Positions 43,384-50,710 of a stretch of DNA of 64,000 nucleotides are shown piece by piece; positions within the stretch are counted from its first letter, which is position 1, and each line of letters starts with the position of its first letter. The DNA lies in the NCBI GenBank assembly GCA_965249785.1, contig CBDFMU010000023.1, positions 62,001 to 126,000 of the forward strand, read 5' to 3'. The notes beneath the pieces were generated by a model. The model ran no database searches and was not told where the DNA came from. It was given only the letters and a program-made list of their open reading frames with translations. A program made the position numbers and the translations under genes. The stretch comes from M3007 sp965249785 (lineage in GTDB: Bacteria; Bacteroidota; Bacteroidia; Chitinophagales; Saprospiraceae).

Positions 43384-44214
43384 ATGTCACAATCTTCAAT
43401 GACTTGCGCCGATGAACGTCAACTCGGCAGCGAATTGGCCGAAGGCCTCGGTTATGCCAACACCCAGTCTTCTTTTCAGGATAATGGGTATAATCCCCAA
43501 AAAATTCTAAAAACCGCTTTGGAAGAAAGCACCGAAAAAGGCGGCCTGGACGAGTTATTAACCAACGCTTTGCAAGGACCCGCCTGGTGGGCTTATGTAG
43601 TGTTGCGCTATGCGCCTGATTTGGGTGACAGACGCGATGAATTTTTGAGCAAGGCCGCACAAGACCCTAAATCTGCCCTGTACACTTTAAAGTTTATTTC
43701 AGATTTAGGAAGCCACCGGGAAGCACTGATTGCTAAGACAATGGAGGATCCAGGTTGGGCATCATCGGCTATGCGCCACATCCCCGACCTCGCCGCATCA
43801 AGAGGTGCCACAACTCCTCCTCCTATCGAAAATGGACCCGGATACAACACGTACTTTGTCAATCAGAGTGGGCAGGAATTGTGGGTGTCTTACAACACTG
43901 GGATGAAAGGTTCTAACGGTTCGATCACTGGCCCGCATCAATTGAACGTAGGTCAAAACGTCGGTTGGGGACGCGGTGTCGGTGTCATCTCAGAAGCAAG
44001 AGTATGGACATCTAATCCCGATCCGAACAACGACCAACCCTCCGAAGGCTGGGATACAAACGCTGGCTTCCTGGACGCGTGGGGGTTGCCACAGGGTGCC
44101 AATGGTGCCAAAAGTTGGGGTTTTCGCATTGATAAAACAGGATTTGTGGAAGTGGAGCAATGGTACTCCGGCGGTATGCCTGATCAGTATCCGCCTTCTA
44201 ACGGAAATTCGTAA
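43384..44214 (+). CDS. Unrecognised cytosolic repeat protein
   Basis: 276 residues, no signal peptide. Residues about 50-140 contain three repeats of 28-30 residues with spacing DP..A...L...PDLG..RE.L (for example WWAYVVLRYAPDLGDRRDEF, SALYTLKFISDLGSHREALI, WASSAMRHIPDLAASRGA), probably paired helices. From residue 155 a beta-rich, Gly/Asn/Trp-rich domain follows (YNTYFVNQSGQELWVSYNTG, GWGRGVGVISEARVWTSNPD, SWGFRIDKTGFVEVEQWYSG). I know no family with this pairing. The second part resembles lectin- or cytolysin-like beta-sandwiches only in composition. Flanked by GATGTTGGC palindromes on both sides. Confidence 0.75.
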   Translation: MSQSSMTCADERQLGSELAEGLGYANTQSSFQDNGYNPQKILKTALEESTEKGGLDELLTNALQGPAWWAYVVLRYAPDLGDRRDEFLSKAAQDPKSALYTLKFISDLGSHREALIAKTMEDPGWASSAMRHIPDLAASRGATTPPPIENGPGYNTYFVNQSGQELWVSYNTGMKGSNGSITGPHQLNVGQNVGWGRGVGVISEARVWTSNPDPNNDQPSEGWDTNAGFLDAWGLPQGANGAKSWGFRIDKTGFVEVEQWYSGGMPDQYPPSNGNS

Positions 44215-44427
44215 GTGTATTTAGCATAGGAAGCAATAGAAGTATCTGGTTAAAAGTCAGGTACTTCTATGCTTCTGTTCTTGCCGTGCACCCGCCCCTA
44301 ACCCCTTCCCTAAAGGACAGGGGGACCTGATAGTGGTGTTTTCTATTGCCCATCAGTACCTTAATGGTCGGATTGATTTAACTCCCAAGGTATTGAAACT
44401 CAATAAATTGACACTCAATGTAGTCCC

Positions 44428-44455
44428 CCGCGCTTTCGGGGGAGGGGTTAGGGGT
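44428..44455. repeat. Pyrimidine/purine-rich hairpin cccccgcg..cgggggag
   Basis: CCCCCGCG-cttt-CGGGGG followed by aggggttaggggtgg. Similar text in the other sense (ccctaaccccttccctaaag) is at about 44294-44325. The gap 44215-44606 holds only this text and the palindrome at 44468. Confidence 0.5.
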
Positions 44456-44467
44456 GGGGTCTGTGCC

Positions 44468-44491
44468 GATGTTGGCGTCCTCGCCAACATC
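44468..44491. repeat. GATGTTGGC palindrome, copy 2
   Basis: GATGTTGGC-gtcctc-GCCAACATC, followed by aacggcggagcggaatctca. The same 3' extension follows copy 4 at 45845, so the repeat unit is longer than the palindrome. Confidence 0.88.
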
Positions 44492-44606
44492 AACGGCGGA
44501 GCGGAATCTCAGCGTGAACACCCATTCCACCGCTTCATGTTGGCCAGGACTCTAACAAAGCAAGCATCCACCTCTAATTTTCACCCATCCTTTTCCATCT
44601 ACTTTT

Positions 44607-45056
44607 ATGAAAAACATTCTCTTCCTCGCAGCCCTGCTGCTGACAACCTTTTCCCCGATCCTCCGCGCCCAAGACCTAAAAGCCGACATGCAGGCGATGG
44701 GCAAACTCTGGCAGGAGGCCAACAATAGCGGCGACATGAAGGCACTTTCACAAATGTGTGCCAATGAAGTGATTCTGGTAAACCCCAAGGATAACAGTAC
44801 GACCAAGGTGAGCAGGGAACAAATGCTGGAAACCCTTACACAACAATTCAGTGAAGCGGACGACCAAACAGCGGTAGTCGTAGAAACAGCCGAAACTATG
44901 CCGGATGGCAAAGTAAAGATCGCCGGGACAGCAACCGGGGTGATGACCAATAGAAAGACTGGTGAAAAAACGCCGTACACTGCCGGGTTTGAACATCTTC
45001 TGGTGCAGGAAAATGGCAGATGGAAATTAGGGCAGATGAAGAGTTGGTTGAAATAA
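44607..45056 (+). CDS. Secreted NTF2-like protein (DUF4440/SnoaL type)
   Basis: 149 residues. Signal MKNILFLAALLLTTFSPILR, cleaved near AQDL. The mature part is a single NTF2-like cone: MQAMGKLWQEANNSGDMKAL, MCANEVILVNPKDNSTTKVS, and the last strands AGFEHLLVQENGRWKLGQMK. These domains serve as small-molecule binding pockets or enzymes; no catalytic residues can be assigned. The next gene encodes another protein of similar plan, suggesting an old duplication. Palindromes lie on both sides. Confidence 0.82.
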   Translation: MKNILFLAALLLTTFSPILRAQDLKADMQAMGKLWQEANNSGDMKALSQMCANEVILVNPKDNSTTKVSREQMLETLTQQFSEADDQTAVVVETAETMPDGKVKIAGTATGVMTNRKTGEKTPYTAGFEHLLVQENGRWKLGQMKSWLK

Positions 45057-45093
45057 AGGACAGCATTCACCTGACCATCATGCTTTTTCAGCC

Positions 45094-45117
45094 GATGTTG
45101 GCGAGAAGGCCAACATC
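45094..45117. repeat. GATGTTGGC palindrome, copy 3
   Basis: GATGTTGGC-gagaag-GCCAACATC; the stem extends to 12 bases (45091-45120). It ends 18 nt before the next start codon. Confidence 0.88.
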
Positions 45118-45137
45118 GGCAAACTGAATCTCCCACC

Positions 45138-45827
45138 ATGAAACATCTCCTTCTGCTCACCGCTCTTTTCTCCATCCAATTCAGTACCCTGCAAGCCCAA
45201 TTTACTACAGAGGATTGGGCCATGCAAACCTTCGCCCAGGAATACATGGCCGCCTACAACCGACAGGATATTTCAGCACTACGGTCTATGCAAATGCGAG
45301 ATATAATGGGCGACAGTCTCTATCACCGCGATCATATTGTCAAATCGTTTGAAGACGCCTTTACTCGGCAGAATGTCACGCTGTTCATGCGGCAGATTCG
45401 CGTCGAGTGGTCCGACGCGGAGCACGCTCTGGTGGCCATTGGCACTTATGAAGGTCATGGTGCTACCATCGTTTATGACATCCCCCTCGACTGGAAGACT
45501 GCCTACCGCAACACCATGGTGCAGGACAGTGGCCGCTGGAAAATCGCCCGCTCCGTAGTCACGGATATTGCCAAAACCATTATTTATCAAAAAACCGGAA
45601 AAGTGGACGAATGGCAATCAGCCTTCCACAGTGCATTGCAAGAAAGTAGTGTGCTGGATATAGAAACAGGTAAGTCGCAAAGCGATTCTGGTACCGCCTA
45701 CGCCCTGCTCGAATGGCCTTCTATGGAGGTCGCAAAGGCTTTCTTTGAAAAACCCAATTGGTATAAGGCGTTGCCCACAAACAGTAAAAGCGAAAAGCCG
45801 ACGGTGGTTTTTCTGAATGATAAGTAA
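45138..45827 (+). CDS. Secreted two-part protein, NTF2-like N-terminal half
   Basis: 229 residues. Signal MKHLLLLTALFSIQFSTLQA. Residues about 22-140 resemble an NTF2-like domain (FAQEYMAAYNRQDISALRSM, RHIVKSFEDAF-like helix, strand MVQDSGRWKIARSVVTD). Residues about 150-229 look like an antibiotic-biosynthesis-monooxygenase-type or EthD-like barrel (GTAYALLEWPSMEVAKAFFE, KPNWYKALPTNSKSEKPTVV). Both are small ligand-binding folds. No active-site assignment is possible. Palindromes lie 18 nt before its start and 17 nt after its stop. Confidence 0.75.
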   Translation: MKHLLLLTALFSIQFSTLQAQFTTEDWAMQTFAQEYMAAYNRQDISALRSMQMRDIMGDSLYHRDHIVKSFEDAFTRQNVTLFMRQIRVEWSDAEHALVAIGTYEGHGATIVYDIPLDWKTAYRNTMVQDSGRWKIARSVVTDIAKTIIYQKTGKVDEWQSAFHSALQESSVLDIETGKSQSDSGTAYALLEWPSMEVAKAFFEKPNWYKALPTNSKSEKPTVVFLNDK

Positions 45828-45844
45828 CTAATGCACCCACCAGC

Positions 45845-45868
45845 CGATGTTGGTGTCTCCGCCAACAT
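45845..45868. repeat. GATGTTGGC palindrome, copy 4
   Basis: GATGTTGGT-gtctcc-GCCAACATC, followed by aacggcggagcggaatctca as after copy 2. Confidence 0.85.
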
Positions 45869-45911
45869 CAACGGCGGAGCGGAATCTCAGCGTGAGCACT
45901 CATTCATTGCC

Positions 45912-46004
45912 GTGCCTGGTGTTTTCACCAGGCACACTTCCGGGAAACTCCGGCAATAACTTTGGCTACTCACGTTGCTTGCGCTTGGTGAAAACACCAA
46001 GCGC
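45912..46004. repeat. Paired TTGGTG hairpins (REPIN-like), copy 2
   Basis: 45912-45935 is GTGCCTGGTG-tttt-CACCAGGCAC and 45981-46004 is GCGCTTGGTG-aaaa-CACCAAGCGC, followed by ggcgga. Same layout as 36507-36595. Confidence 0.8.
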
Positions 46005-46032
46005 GGCGGAAAGGCTGTTGCAGACCCCTGGC

Positions 46033-46158
46033 AGGCACTTCCAACCCCTATGAAGGCACTTTTAACCCCTGCGTAGGCACTCCCAACTCCTGAGTAGGCA
46101 CTTTTAACCCTTAAAAAGGCATTTCCAATGCCCTTTCAGGCATTTACAAACACTTGTT
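46033..46158. repeat. Six 21-bp tandem repeats upstream of the BspA-like gene
   Basis: Units start at 46033, 46054, 46075, 46096, 46117 and 46138, each beginning AGGCAYTT.CAA or close to it. The period is exactly 21 bp, two helical turns, so each AGGCA would face the same side of the DNA. Stop codons in several units exclude a coding role. The array ends 33 nt before the start codon at 46192. Confidence 0.85.
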
Positions 46159-46191
46159 TCCCAATTTCTATTTATAAAAATTTCCACAACA

Positions 46192-48186
46192 ATGCACCTG
46201 ACACTACGATTTTCTCCATCATCTTCTTTCCTACGCTTGGCACTGCTCTGGATAGCGTTTTTTGCTGCTAATATTACCTACGCCCAGCAGCCCTTCATTA
46301 CCACCTGGAAAACCGATAACGCGGGTACCTCGAACAGCACGTCTATCACTATTCCGGCATTCGGTGGTGGCTATAATTATGAAGTGGACTGGAATAATGA
46401 CGGCACTTATGACCAAAGCGGCATCACCGGCATCGTAACCCATGACTTCGGTGTGGCCGGTACTTATAATATCCGCATCCGGGGTGCGTTCCCGGCGCCA
46501 TTTTTTAATAATAGCGGAGACCGTCTCAAACTGCTCGACATCGGGCAATGGGGAGACCAGGTCTGGACGAATACAGCCAATGCTTTCTATGGTTGCGCTA
46601 ACCTGCAAATCAGTGCCACCGACCTGGCCAATATGGGTAGTGTGACGAATATGTCGGGTATGTTCAGGGGTTGCTCTATCCTCAATGGACCCACCAACAT
46701 CGGCAGCTGGAACACCGCCAACGTAACCGATATGAGCAATATGTTTGCCCAGTCTCCGGCCTTCAATCAACCAATTGGCAGCTGGAACACGGCCAACGTG
46801 ACCAGTATGTCTCAAATGTTCACTCAGGCTACTGCCTTCAATCAGCCCATTGGTAACTGGAATACGACCAATGTCACCAATATGCAGGCCATGTTTTTCC
46901 TGGCGACCGCCTTCAACCAGCCTATCGGTACTTGGAACACCGGCAATGTGACCAACATGGCACTCATGTTTGCCGGTGCCTCCGCTTTTAACCAGCCTAT
47001 CGGAACCTGGAATACGGTCAAGGTAACCAATATGAGCAGCATGTTTTCCAATGCCGCCGCCTTTAACCAACCCATCGGTACTTGGAACACGGCGAGCGTA
47101 ACCAATATGTTCCAAATGTTTAATTCTGCCTCCGCCTTCAACCAGCCCATCGGCATTTGGAACACGGCCAACGTAACCAATATGGGCGTCATGTTTTACC
47201 TGGCCTCTGCCTTTAACTACCCCCTCAGTACCTGGAACACCACTAATGTGACTGATATGCACAGCATATTTAACCAGGCCACTGCCTTTAACCAACCCAT
47301 CTCTAACTGGAACGTCGCCAACGTCAGCGATATGAGCGGTATGTTTAACGCTGCCTACGCTTTCAATCAACCACTCGACACCTGGACCTTGAAGGCAGGG
47401 GTTAATTTAAGCTATTTCCTGTATTTAACCGGTGTGAATTGTGACAATTATAGTGCCACCCTGATCGGTTGGAGTGCCAACCCGCTTACGCCAAATAGTC
47501 TCTCGATGGATGCCTTCGGTCGGCAATATGGCACCAACGCCGTAGCCGCCCGTACCAACCTCACCACCACCAAAGGCTGGACCATCACCGGCGATTCTCC
47601 TTCGGGAGTAGCTTGTCCCGCTGCACTGCCCATCGAATTGATTAGTTTCAATGGTAAACAGCAGAGCAATGGCGTATTACTGACTTGGCAAACGGCGAGC
47701 GAGCAAAACAACAAAGGCTTTTATATAGAGCGTAGCAATGATACTCGCAATTGGGAAACGCTCGGTTTCGTGGCAGGCAAAGGCACATCTTCCGAAGAGC
47801 AGGATTATTCGTTTTTAGATGAAAAGCCGCTGTTCCCTCCTCATGGGGGGACGCAAGGGGGGCTCTATTATCGCTTGCGGCAAATGGATTTCGATGGTAA
47901 AGAAGAACTGTCGAAAGTGGTGAGCGTAGAAATGAAAAATATTGGAGTGGTGCGCGTCTTCCCTAATCCTGTCTCTAATGGTGAATTAACGCTGCTTTTT
48001 CCTGAAAATACGGAAGAAGAAATCGCTGTGCAATTGTTTAATCCGGCGGGGCAAATGTTGCGTTCTACTAAGGTTAATAACCTAACCACTACTTTGGATG
48101 TTAATGGATTGGCTTCCGGGATTTATAGCTTGCAGGTAGTGAGTAGCAATAAAATTTTTATTGAAAAAATTCTAGTAAACAACTGA
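46192..48186 (+). CDS. BspA-family (DUF285) repeat surface protein with T9SS tail
   Basis: 664 residues with a signal peptide (cut near ITYAQQ). After a beta domain (about 32-110: GYNYEVDWNNDGTYDQSGIT) come about ten tandem repeats of 24 residues (about 140-400), consensus MF..A.AFNQPIGTWNTANVTNM, the DUF285/BspA leucine-rich-type repeat found in bacterial surface proteins and Mycoplasma lipoproteins. A linker with LPIELISFNGKQQSNGVLLT and an Fn3-like part leads to the type-A T9SS domain (VRVFPNPVSNGELTLLF ... GIYSLQVVSSNKIFIEKILV). A Pro/Gly-rich stretch FPPHGGTQGG is encoded by a pyrimidine-then-purine tract (about 47833-47861) that looks inserted. Confidence 0.92.
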   Translation: MHLTLRFSPSSSFLRLALLWIAFFAANITYAQQPFITTWKTDNAGTSNSTSITIPAFGGGYNYEVDWNNDGTYDQSGITGIVTHDFGVAGTYNIRIRGAFPAPFFNNSGDRLKLLDIGQWGDQVWTNTANAFYGCANLQISATDLANMGSVTNMSGMFRGCSILNGPTNIGSWNTANVTDMSNMFAQSPAFNQPIGSWNTANVTSMSQMFTQATAFNQPIGNWNTTNVTNMQAMFFLATAFNQPIGTWNTGNVTNMALMFAGASAFNQPIGTWNTVKVTNMSSMFSNAAAFNQPIGTWNTASVTNMFQMFNSASAFNQPIGIWNTANVTNMGVMFYLASAFNYPLSTWNTTNVTDMHSIFNQATAFNQPISNWNVANVSDMSGMFNAAYAFNQPLDTWTLKAGVNLSYFLYLTGVNCDNYSATLIGWSANPLTPNSLSMDAFGRQYGTNAVAARTNLTTTKGWTITGDSPSGVACPAALPIELISFNGKQQSNGVLLTWQTASEQNNKGFYIERSNDTRNWETLGFVAGKGTSSEEQDYSFLDEKPLFPPHGGTQGGLYYRLRQMDFDGKEELSKVVSVEMKNIGVVRVFPNPVSNGELTLLFPENTEEEIAVQLFNPAGQMLRSTKVNNLTTTLDVNGLASGIYSLQVVSSNKIFIEKILVNN

Positions 48187-48294
48187 TTTTTCTATTTATA
48201 ATTTTTTTAGTGGAAAGGAGACAAATCTGCGTGGGTTTGCCTCCTTTTCTCTATTCCAGGCAAGAACGATACCCTAAATACAACAATATAATCT

Positions 48295-48711
48295 TTATTT
48301 CCAAATTAAAACCACCGTACCGGCAATAATTAAAGCGGCTCCTACTATTGTTTTTATAGTCAAGGTTTCCCCCAGAAAAACGGCGGCTAAAACGATGGTG
48401 AGTGCCACGCTTAATTTATCAATAGGGGCTACCTGCGACACTTCGCCTAATTGTAATGCTTTAAAATAAAATATCCACGAGCATCCAGTAGCTACACCGG
48501 AAATGACGAGGAAAAGAAGATTGTGTTTAGTTAACGAATGTAACCCTTTCTCTTCCCCCCTGGCCAAGACAATGGCCCAGGCGATCATCAGGATCACAAT
48601 CGTGCGGACGGCCGTGGCCAGATTTGAATTGACGTTGGTTACCCCTATTTTGGCAAAGATGGCCGTTAGAGAAGCGAAGAATGCTGACAGTAAAGCGTAT
48701 ACCCACCACAT
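48295..48711 (-). CDS. Half-size EamA/DMT transporter
   Basis: 138 residues, five hydrophobic helices: MWWVYALLSAFFASLTAIFA, AVRTIVILMIAWAIVLARG, LLFLVISGVATGCSWIFYFK, VAPIDKLSVALTIVLAAVFL, IVGAALIIAGTVVLIW. Full EamA proteins have ten helices from two such halves; single-repeat forms work as dimers. The family exports amino acids and other metabolites. No substrate can be assigned from context. Confidence 0.9.
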   Translation of the reverse strand: MWWVYALLSAFFASLTAIFAKIGVTNVNSNLATAVRTIVILMIAWAIVLARGEEKGLHSLTKHNLLFLVISGVATGCSWIFYFKALQLGEVSQVAPIDKLSVALTIVLAAVFLGETLTIKTIVGAALIIAGTVVLIWK

Positions 48712-48756
48712 AGTTTTGTATTTTATGGCACTAACATTTCACACTAATTATTCCTG

Positions 48757-48823
48757 CTGTCTTGACCGAAGTGAAGACATCTGATAAAAAACACCCGGAT
48801 ATCTCCACTTCGGACGACATGAC
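48757..48823. repeat. TGTCATGTCG-type long inverted repeat, degenerate copy
   Basis: tcttgaccgaagtgaagaca plus tctga at the left faces tatctccacttcggacgaca plus tgac at the right. The complete form is at 63880-63950. Confidence 0.7.
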
Positions 48824-48863
48824 AAACCCCAATTCAAATTTTTCTCAACTTCTCAACCTTTAT

Positions 48864-48893
48864 CCGCCGAAGCCTTTTTTAAGGCGTAGGAGG
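48864..48893. repeat. CGCCGAAGCC-type hairpin repeat, copy 3
   Basis: CCGCCGAAGCC-ttttttaa-GGCGTAGGAGG, related to 10401 and 30522. It is preceded by two CTCAAC motifs. Confidence 0.55.
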
Positions 48894-48911
48894 GCTCTCA
48901 ACCTTTAAAAC

Positions 48912-48985
48912 TTACTTCCGCAGCCCGCTCAAATGCTCCACCAGATCCGTTAGGTAACGCGAAGAGGTCAAAGGTGCAAAAAATC
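48912..48985 (-). pseudogene. Possible C-terminal gene remnant
   Basis: The minus strand reads FFAPLTSSRYLTDLVEHLSG then LRK and a stop, without a start. The peptide looks like a helical C-terminus cut off from its gene. The parent is not recognised; the stretch is short enough to be chance. Confidence 0.3.
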
Positions 48986-49077
48986 AGCTGATGAAAACTC
49001 GCGGGAATATTAATTGCGAATAATAAAAGTTGGAGAACAATTCCTTTACCAGCGATAATCTGCTATTTTTTTTGATT

Positions 49078-49207
49078 AACTGATGTTACGCATAATCTAC
49101 AAACTAACCTTTACGAAACCCTTGAAAGTTTGGCAAACGTATTGATCGTGTGGCGTTTGCGAAACCTTCGAGGTTTCGTAAACGTGGTTTGTGCGTAATA
49201 TCAATTA
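49078..49207. repeat. MITE-like element with TGATGTTACGCA ends
   Basis: Left end aactgatgttacgcataat (49078-49096) and right end tgcgtaatatcaatta (49192-49207) are inverted. Inside are two hairpins, the clearer being GTTTGCGAAACCT-tcg-AGGTTTCGTAAAC. The same end sequence frames the hairpins around the ISAs1 copy at 26279 and 27714. The gap 48712-49301 holds only repeats and the remnant at 48912. Confidence 0.7.
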
Positions 49208-49301
49208 GTAAAATATTAAAAATCTGCGTAAATCTGCGTTATCCGTGTTATCCAGGTTCCAATTACCCTACGGCCCACCTCCATTTCCAAGCAACATTAC
49301 C

Positions 49302-49670
49302 ATGAAAAATATCCTCTTGCTGGCCCTGCTGCTCTGCGGCACCTGGCTCCACGCCCAGACATTTTCTATTAGCGGTAAAATCGCCGACACGCACGGTTTG
49401 ACTATGCCAGGTGCCACCATCACGCTCCAAAAGGCGGACAGCACGATTGCCAAAAGTGCTATTACTGATGCTAATGGTGCCTTCGTTTTGAACGAGGTGG
49501 CAGCAGGCTCTTACTTGCTCAAAGCCAGCCTGTTAGGGTCGGAAGATTTGCAAAAACAACTGGTGTTGCGCGACCAAAATCTGGAACTCGGAACACTCAT
49601 TTTGCACGACAGCCAATTACTACAAGACAGTAAATGTTTTAGTTGTTGTTTTTCTTATCCCCGCTATTAG
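49302..49670 (+). pseudogene. Truncated outer-membrane protein: signal plus CarboxypepD_reg domain only
   Basis: 122 residues from MKNILLLALLLCGTWLHAQT. The frame encodes a signal peptide and the carboxypeptidase-regulatory-like beta domain (SISGKIADTHGLTMPGATIT, DANGAFVLNEVAAGSYLLKA) with LELGTLILHDSQLLQD, the place where TonB-dependent or outer-membrane beta-barrel proteins normally enter plug and barrel. Here it stops after DSKCFSCCFSYPRY. The last residues are encoded by the left arm of a hairpin (49657-49693). The barrel has been lost, so this is a remnant, though a small secreted protein could still be made. Confidence 0.65.
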
Positions 49671-49693
49671 CACTTGGTGTTGATAGCGGGGAT
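49657..49693. terminator. 11-bp stem hairpin over the stop of the truncated gene
   Basis: ATCCCCGCTAT (49657-49667) pairs with ATAGCGGGGAT (49683-49693) around a 15-base loop that contains the stop codon. Confidence 0.55.
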
Positions 49694-49912
49694 TGCCTTA
49701 AGATGGTAACGACTGGCAGTGGTTAGTACCCTCGCGTTAATAAACTTAACTGACATTGTTAGGCCACGGAACATCCAAACTCTTATATCCGCCTTTGGCA
49801 ACTCATTTTCAAAGTCGCAGGCTGCCACACCAGGATAGTGCTGATTCCAGAAAAAATATAAAGTATTTGTAGTTTTAATCAACAAGTCTTGAAAATCAAT
49901 CTTTACAGGCAA
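49667..49912 (-). CDS. Doubtful small ORF, possibly a gene remnant
   Basis: 81 residues from a TTG start, including IKTTNTLYFFWNQHYPGVAA, then CDFENELPKADIRVWMFRGL. The frame is open further upstream without ATG. Composition looks protein-like, but no family is recognised, the start is weak, and the end runs through the hairpin at 49657. It is the only candidate in the gap 49671-49985. Confidence 0.3.
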   Translation of the reverse strand: MPVKIDFQDLLIKTTNTLYFFWNQHYPGVAACDFENELPKADIRVWMFRGLTMSVKFINARVLTTASRYHLKAIPAINTKC

Positions 49913-49985
49913 AGGGTCAATAAAAATGGCTAGAGATTGTCAATAATCTAGCAACTAACTCCTGACTCCTTTATACTGTCTCTTT

Positions 49986-50519
49986 TCATCCCTTAAACTT
50001 CACCTTATAATCCTCTATACTTTGCAGCACAATCCGGTGCGCCACTGTTTTATCCCGAAAAGGTTCCACCACCACCGTTTTGTTTTCTAATCTTTTGTAT
50101 TCTTCAAAGAAATGTCGGATTTCCAACATAAAATGAGGCGGCAATTCTTCCAAACTACGAATATGATTGACGCTAACATCATGAGCAGCTACCGCGATAA
50201 TCTTGTCATCCGCTTCTCCACCATCCAGCATTTGCATGACTCCGATTACCCGCGCCTCGACCAGACACAAGGGCACAAAATCAATTTGCGAGATAATCAA
50301 AATATCAAGCGGATCATTGTCGTCACAGTAAGTCTGTGGGATAAATCCGTAGTTTGCCGGATAGTAGACCGAAGAAAAGAGCACGCGATCCAGTCGCAGC
50401 AATCCGCTTTCTTTGTCCAATTCATATTTAGCGCGACTCCCTTTGGGAATTTCAATAATGCCCGTCACTATTTCCGGGGCTTGGTCGCCAATAGAGACCT
50501 GATGCCAGGGATTATTCAT
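49986..50519 (-). CDS. ppa: Inorganic pyrophosphatase (family I)
   Basis: 177 residues, the usual bacterial length. The enzyme hydrolyses pyrophosphate to phosphate and so pulls biosynthetic reactions forward. Motifs are EIPKGSRAKYELDKESGLLR, LFSSVYYPANYGFIPQTYCD, the metal-binding signature DDNDPLDILII (D-x-D-P-x-D), and GGEADDKIIAVAAHD. Start ATG at 50519. No partner genes are adjacent. Confidence 0.97.
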   Translation of the reverse strand: MNNPWHQVSIGDQAPEIVTGIIEIPKGSRAKYELDKESGLLRLDRVLFSSVYYPANYGFIPQTYCDDNDPLDILIISQIDFVPLCLVEARVIGVMQMLDGGEADDKIIAVAAHDVSVNHIRSLEELPPHFMLEIRHFFEEYKRLENKTVVVEPFRDKTVAHRIVLQSIEDYKVKFKG

Positions 50520-50710
50520 GTGCTTTGAATTTGTGCAAAGAAAAGCGTTTTTCGCTTTAGTTCACTTATGCCATCTAATAAGGCATTTCCATCATCCCCC
50601 AATTTTCAACTACCTCCCAACCCAACCCCGTGGAATAGTTTTTTACCTACAAACATCCGTGAAAGCCCCACTACCCTGCCCTTTCCTGTATCATACACAA
50701 ATGCCTGACA

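Noticed and set aside
43229..45868. Integron attC sites
   Set aside because: The palindromes separate small genes, but the stems lack the GTTRRRY/RYYYAAC cores and no integrase is in the window.
45847..46053. 68-residue ORF
   Set aside because: It is made of palindromes and the start of the 21-bp tandem array.
46033..46158. CRISPR array
   Set aside because: The 21-bp units are contiguous with no unique spacers, and there are no cas genes.
46231..47370. Minus-strand ORF of 379 residues with regular repeats
   Set aside because: The repeats mirror the BspA-type repeats on the plus strand; the plus frame has signal peptide and sorting tail.
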